Source: Mycobacteroides saopaulense (lineage in GTDB: Bacteria > Actinomycetota > Actinomycetes > Mycobacteriales > Mycobacteriaceae). Taken from it: 64,000 bases of DNA. A program made the position numbers and the translations under genes. Numbering within the stretch: position 1 is the first letter of the stretch; every line of letters starts with the position of its first letter. The notes beneath the pieces were generated by a model. The model did not search any database. It was not told where the DNA came from and saw nothing but the letters and a program-made list of their open reading frames with translations. The stretch is taken from NCBI RefSeq assembly GCF_001456355.1, contig NZ_CP010271.1, positions 4,340,001 through 4,404,000 of the forward strand, read 5' to 3'. This document shows positions 60,492-64,000 of the stretch, piece by piece.

Positions 60492-61565
60492 TTGACAAAG
60501 ACACGTGTAGCCGTTTGGGGCACAGGCAATGTCGGGCAGCATGCGCTCGCCGGAGTGATCACCGATCCGAACATGGAGCTCGTCGGGACATGGGTCTCGG
60601 GAGCCGACAAACAAGGAAGAGACGCCGGAGAGCTGGCCGGGCTCGACGTCACCACCGGGGTCACCGCGACCACCGATGCCGCCGCGATCCTGGCGCTCAA
60701 GCCCGACTGCGTGGTGTACACGGCCATGACCGACAACCGGCTGATGGAGGCGATCGAGGACCTGCGCTCGATCCTGGCCGCCGGCATCAACGTCGCCGCC
60801 AGCGCACCGGTGTTCCTGCAGTACCCCTGGGGTGTGCTGCCAGAGAACATGCTGGAACCCATTGAAACGGCAGCGCAAGAGGGAAATTCATCGATATTTA
60901 TCGGCGGCATCGATCCCGGGTTCGCCAACGACCTGCTACCGCTGGCGCTCATGGGCACCTGCCAACGGATCGACCAGGTGCGCTGCATTGAAATCGTCGA
61001 CTACGCCACCTACGACAGCGCCACAGTCATGTTCGATGTCATGGGTTTCGGTAAGCCGATGGACGAAACACCCATCCTGCTGCAACCGGGAGTTCTCTCC
61101 CTGGCCTGGGGCTCGGTGGTACGCCAGCTTGCCGCGGGCCTCGGGGTCGAGTTGGACGAAGTCACCGAGACGTACGAAAAGCTCCCCGCGCCCGAGGACT
61201 TCGAGATCTCGTCGGGGCACATCCCTGCCGGGACCATGGCCGCGTTGCACTTCGAGGTGCGCGGCATCAAGGACGGCAAGGTGGTGACAGTCCTGGAACA
61301 CTTCACCCGCCTGCGCGAGGATCTGGCCCCGGACTGGCCGCAACCGGCACACGCGGACGGCACCTATCGAGTCGAAATCACCGGCGAGCCCAGCTACATC
61401 CTGGACCTCGGCTCATTCAGCGCGCGGGGCGATCACAACTACGCCAACCTGATCGCGACGGCAATGCGCGTGGTCAACGCGGTCCCGGCCGTCGTGGCGG
61501 CCGATTCCGGCATCCGCACCACCCTGGATCTACCGCTGATCACCGGCAAGGGTCGCGCGGGCTAG
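60492..61565 (+). CDS. Dihydrodipicolinate-reductase-like dehydrogenase
   Basis: A 357-residue NAD(P)-dependent protein of the DapB/amine-dehydrogenase-like group. Rossmann motif VAVWGTGNVGQHALAGV is at the start; GGIDPGFANDLLPLALMGTC is the typical catalytic-domain segment. Start TTG 60492 with AGGGA upstream. It follows the SDR by 12 bases, so the two are co-expressed. Similar mycobacterial proteins act in sterol or amine metabolism, but function here is not established. Confidence 0.8.
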   Translation: MTKTRVAVWGTGNVGQHALAGVITDPNMELVGTWVSGADKQGRDAGELAGLDVTTGVTATTDAAAILALKPDCVVYTAMTDNRLMEAIEDLRSILAAGINVAASAPVFLQYPWGVLPENMLEPIETAAQEGNSSIFIGGIDPGFANDLLPLALMGTCQRIDQVRCIEIVDYATYDSATVMFDVMGFGKPMDETPILLQPGVLSLAWGSVVRQLAAGLGVELDEVTETYEKLPAPEDFEISSGHIPAGTMAALHFEVRGIKDGKVVTVLEHFTRLREDLAPDWPQPAHADGTYRVEITGEPSYILDLGSFSARGDHNYANLIATAMRVVNAVPAVVAADSGIRTTLDLPLITGKGRAG

Positions 61566-61584
61566 AGCCATGGCTTAATCACCT

Positions 61585-61646
61585 CGCCGAGATGACATCG
61601 ACGCCGGGGAATTCCGCAATTCACCCGCATAGATGTCATTTCGGCG
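61585..61646. terminator. Inverted repeat between convergent dehydrogenase and TetR genes
   Basis: CGCCGAGATGACATC (61585-61599) and GATGTCATTTCGGCG (61632-61646) pair over 15 bases with one mismatch; the 32-base spacer itself has a GAATT/AATTC mini-stem. It sits 20 bp after one stop and ten bases before the other. Likely bidirectional terminator. Confidence 0.65.
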
Positions 61647-61656
61647 GGAGTGCGGG

Positions 61657-62238
61657 TCAGGCCTGCGGCGTGGTGCCCGCCGGAACGTACAGCCGAACGA
61701 GCTCCGCGAGCCGATGGCCGACATCGTCGAGGGTGTCGGTCGACTGGGCGGCGATCGACATGATGACGGCGCCCTCGATGGCGGCGATCATGGTCCTGGC
61801 CAGTGAGCGCGCGTTGTCGGCATCCACCCCGTAGCGCGCCAGCCGGTCGGTGAGAATCGCCTGCCAGCTCTGGAACGCGTCCGCGGCTACCGCGGCGGCC
61901 TCGGGCGCCTCGGTCCGGCCCAGCACCGCCGCCACGATGGGACATCCCGCTTCCATCTCTGTCTCGGCGAGTTGAGCCTTCCAGAGCTCGATGAACAGCT
62001 GGATGCCGCGAGCGGGATCGATGTCGTCACCGGCGGCCTTGATGATGGACGTGAGTTCGTTCCCCGCGAGCCGAGTTGCCTCGGCGACGAGTTCCTGCTT
62101 TCCGCCCGGGAAGTTCAGGTAGATGGTGCGACGTGAGACGCCGCTGTCTTCCAACAGTGCGTTGAGTCCGGTTCCGGCCACACCCCTGCGCCTCACCAGG
62201 CCCGTCACGCTGGCGATCAAGGTGTCCCGTGCCGACAT
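61657..62238 (-). CDS. TetR-family regulator (LmrA/YxaF-type)
   Basis: A 193-residue TetR. DNA-binding domain: VTGLVRRRGVAGTGLNALLE, DSGVSRRTIYLNFPGGKQEL. The C-terminal domain (GCPIVAAVLGRTEAPEAAA, AIEGAVIMSIAAQ) is LmrA/YxaF-like. It diverges from the Old Yellow Enzyme gene, the usual pairing for repressors that control flavin reductases. ATG 62238. Confidence 0.83.
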   Translation of the reverse strand: MSARDTLIASVTGLVRRRGVAGTGLNALLEDSGVSRRTIYLNFPGGKQELVAEATRLAGNELTSIIKAAGDDIDPARGIQLFIELWKAQLAETEMEAGCPIVAAVLGRTEAPEAAAVAADAFQSWQAILTDRLARYGVDADNARSLARTMIAAIEGAVIMSIAAQSTDTLDDVGHRLAELVRLYVPAGTTPQA

Positions 62239-62273
62239 TGCGTACTGCCCTCCAAAACGTGTCAGGTGTTAAC

Positions 62274-62291
62274 TATACCGCTCAGTCTACC
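62274..62291. promoter_or_regulatory. Imperfect palindrome, candidate operator of the divergent TetR
   Basis: CTATACCGCTCAGTCTAC in the TetR/OYE divergent region is partly self-complementary (TA-AC-G half-sites). Typical TetR operators have this size. A second ATACC/GGTGTACTACC pair lies near 62340. Low confidence. Confidence 0.25.
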
Positions 62292-62361
62292 TACACGTCC
62301 CCGACGTGGGGCGATAACTGGAACATTGCAGTACACCAATCGGTGTACTACCGTCGCTTGC

Positions 62362-63615
62362 GTGGCAGACCTACACGATCCCCTTCCCCTGGCCTCTGGC
62401 CAGGTTCTCCGCAATCGATTCATGAAGTCAGCCCTGAGCGAGGGTCTCGGGGATCTCTCCCAGGGCCCCGACCACCGGCTCGTGGAGTTATATCGCCGCT
62501 GGGGCACCGGCGGGTTCGGCCTCGTCGTGACCGGCAACGTGATGGTGGACCGCAGTCATCTGGGCGAACCGGGGAACGTCGTCATCGAGGACGACCGGCA
62601 TCTCGACGGCCTGTCCCGCTGGGCGAAGGCAACCAAGGACGGTGGCGGCCTGATCTGGATGCAGGTCAACCACCCGGGCAGACAAGCCAACCCGCTGGCC
62701 ACAGCATCCCAGCCGGTGGCACCGTCCGCGATCAAGATGAACGTCCCCGGGTGGCAGGCCCCGCGCGAACTCACCGATGACGAGATCGAGAACATCATCG
62801 ACCGGTACGCCACTACGGCCTCGGTCGCCGACGCCGCCGGATTCGACGGCGTACAAATCCACGGCGCGCACGGCTACCTGGTGGCGCAGTTCCTATCTCC
62901 GCGCACCAATCAACGCACCGATCGCTGGGGAGGTGACCCCGAACGCCGCATGCGCTTCGTGCTTGAAATCGTCCGCCGCACGCGCGCCGCGGTGAGCCCC
63001 GGGTTCTCGGTCGCCATCAAGCTCAACTCCGCGGACTTCCAGCGGGGCGGCTTCACCGAGGAAGAATCGCGGGCGGTCATCGCGGCGCTGGCTTCCGAAG
63101 AAGTGGACCTCATCGAAATCAGCGGTGGTACCTACGAATCTCCGGCGATGGAGGGCCGGCCGTTGGTGACGTCGGCATCCACCCAGGCCCGCGAGGCCTA
63201 TTTCCTGGAATACGCGCGCACCGCCCGCGAGGCGGCCGGTGATGTCCCCATCGCTGTCACGGGTGGATTCCGCACGGAAGCGGCGATGTCGGAGGCCATC
63301 CGGTCGGGTGATTGCGATGTCGTGGGCCTCGGCCGCCCGACCACCGTCAATCCGGAAGCCGCCGACAACCTGCTCACGGCGCGACAGGACACACTGACAG
63401 TCCCGGACGCCTCCTTGCCCATGCCCGGATGGCTCGCACGAACCGGCAGGGCGAAGTCGTTCCTCAGCGCGCTGGAACTGCAGTGGCACAACACCCAACT
63501 GCACCGCCTGGGCGCGGGCACCGAACCGGATCCCACCATCGGGCCGTGGATCACGGCGCTTCGTCTCCTCAAAAACAACGGTGTAGACGCATTTCGCAGA
63601 AGGAGAAGTTCATGA
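62362..63615 (+). CDS. NADH:flavin oxidoreductase (Old Yellow Enzyme family)
   Basis: A 417-residue OYE-like barrel: SQGPDHRLVELYRRWGTGGF, QVNHPGRQANP and VQIHGAHGYLVAQFLSPRTN (FMN and active-site His). The C-terminal part carries GDVPIAVTGGFRTEAAM (phosphate-binding). Start GTG 62362 (VADLHDPLPLASGQVLRNRF). It probably reduces activated alkenes or nitro compounds. It overlaps the F420-type gene by four bases (ATGA). Confidence 0.87.
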   Translation: MADLHDPLPLASGQVLRNRFMKSALSEGLGDLSQGPDHRLVELYRRWGTGGFGLVVTGNVMVDRSHLGEPGNVVIEDDRHLDGLSRWAKATKDGGGLIWMQVNHPGRQANPLATASQPVAPSAIKMNVPGWQAPRELTDDEIENIIDRYATTASVADAAGFDGVQIHGAHGYLVAQFLSPRTNQRTDRWGGDPERRMRFVLEIVRRTRAAVSPGFSVAIKLNSADFQRGGFTEEESRAVIAALASEEVDLIEISGGTYESPAMEGRPLVTSASTQAREAYFLEYARTAREAAGDVPIAVTGGFRTEAAMSEAIRSGDCDVVGLGRPTTVNPEAADNLLTARQDTLTVPDASLPMPGWLARTGRAKSFLSALELQWHNTQLHRLGAGTEPDPTIGPWITALRLLKNNGVDAFRRRRSS

Positions 63616-64000
63616 CAGACAAGACACTGCGCAAGTTCCGCAGGGAACGTGCCATGGGGCGCTATCTGCTCAATCCGGCGGTTGCGGCCTTGACGAAGCT
63701 GGGCGTGCGCACCGCCCTTGCCTCCGAGCTCGAGACCACCGGGCGCAAAACCGGACAGCTGCGAATCGTGCCGGTCTCGGCACAATTCGATTCGACCGGC
63801 GCCTGGGTGATCTGCCAGCACGGCACCCGCTCCGGCTGGGGCAGCAACATTGCCGCCAATCCCAATGTCCGCATACGGCAGGGAAATCGGTGGCGCGTGG
63901 GCACCGCAGAGTTCCGGCCCGATGACGATGTCGTCGCGCGGGGTCGCGGTTTCGGGGCAATCGGCGCCCGCGTCGTGAAGGCTCTGGAAACCACTCCCGT
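63612..64000 (+). CDS. F420-dependent (Ddn-type) nitroreductase family protein (cut by the right edge)
   Basis: The first 129 residues of a deazaflavin-dependent nitroreductase family protein. ELETTGRKTGQLRIVPVS is the family F420-binding segment and SGWGSNIAANPNVRI the second. The ATG at 63612 overlaps the OYE stop. The rest of the gene is outside the window. Members reduce nitroimidazoles or quinones with F420H2. Confidence 0.83.
   Translation, partial: MTDKTLRKFRRERAMGRYLLNPAVAALTKLGVRTALASELETTGRKTGQLRIVPVSAQFDSTGAWVICQHGTRSGWGSNIAANPNVRIRQGNRWRVGTAEFRPDDDVVARGRGFGAIGARVVKALETTP

Noticed and set aside
1..64000. Mobile elements, tRNA or rRNA genes
   Set aside because: I found no transposase, integrase, terminal inverted repeat with target duplication, or tRNA-like cloverleaf with a recognisable T-arm. 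A covariance search was not possible.

Overview
The window looks like chromosomal DNA of a rapidly growing mycobacterium, most likely of the Mycobacteroides (M. abscessus/chelonae) group. It is GC-rich. It carries an mce operon, several fadD/fadE/echA lipid genes, a KasA/KasB-type ketosynthase, PrpR with a methylcitrate operon, an ortholog of the phosphatase PtpB, and many orthologs of the M. tuberculosis Rv0145-Rv0166 region. These family assignments come from recalled protein sequences; no search was run. I see no rRNA, tRNA, insertion sequence, prophage or CRISPR array.

Layout. 1-9.2 kb: the start of fadD5 with a crotonase, divergent from a Mce1R-like GntR regulator (the mce1-type operon would lie to the left of the window); a TetR/hydrolase/SRPBCC operon; an LtrA membrane protein; and the pntAA-pntAB-pntB transhydrogenase operon. 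9.3-13 kb: a glutathionyl-hydroquinone-reductase-like protein, then a three-gene cassette of an EspC-like small protein, a 524-residue protein with a papain/C39-like Cys-His C-terminus, and a lipoprotein, which looks like a type VII secretion substrate locus. 13-16.7 kb: four tandem paralogous SAM methyltransferases. 16.8-21 kb: echA1, an APH-type kinase, and a NupG-like transporter overlapping ptpB. 21-31.3 kb: a complete mce operon (yrbEA, yrbEB, mceA-F, mam, DUF456) on the minus strand. 31.6-37.4 kb: a minus-strand lipid redox operon (MaoC, quinone reductase, SDR, aldehyde dehydrogenase) with two more methyltransferases of the same family.

37.7-43.4 kb: a solitary Kas paralog, a glutaryl-CoA-dehydrogenase-like FadE, DUF427, a methyltransferase/hydrolase pair and an MFS transporter. 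43.4-48.5 kb: PrpR divergent from prpD-prpB-prpC, the complete methylcitrate cycle for propionyl-CoA, with TTTGCAA-type boxes between. 48.6-52.9 kb: an acetyltransferase, a mycobacterial-type methylenetetrahydrofolate reductase and metE preceded by a cobalamin riboswitch, together the B12-independent methionine branch. 52.9-64 kb: thioesterase/TetR, a fadD with a perfect KstR-type palindrome, a secreted Asn-Pro repeat protein, an LLM oxidoreductase, VOC and AIM24 proteins, an IclR-like regulator divergent from an SDR/dehydrogenase pair, and a TetR divergent from an Old Yellow Enzyme homolog and a truncated F420-type nitroreductase.

The common theme is uptake and breakdown of lipids, sterols and propionyl-CoA, with redox support. 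The least explained loci are the type VII-like cassette, the methyltransferase array, the repeat protein, and a hydrolase whose start appears to be frameshifted.
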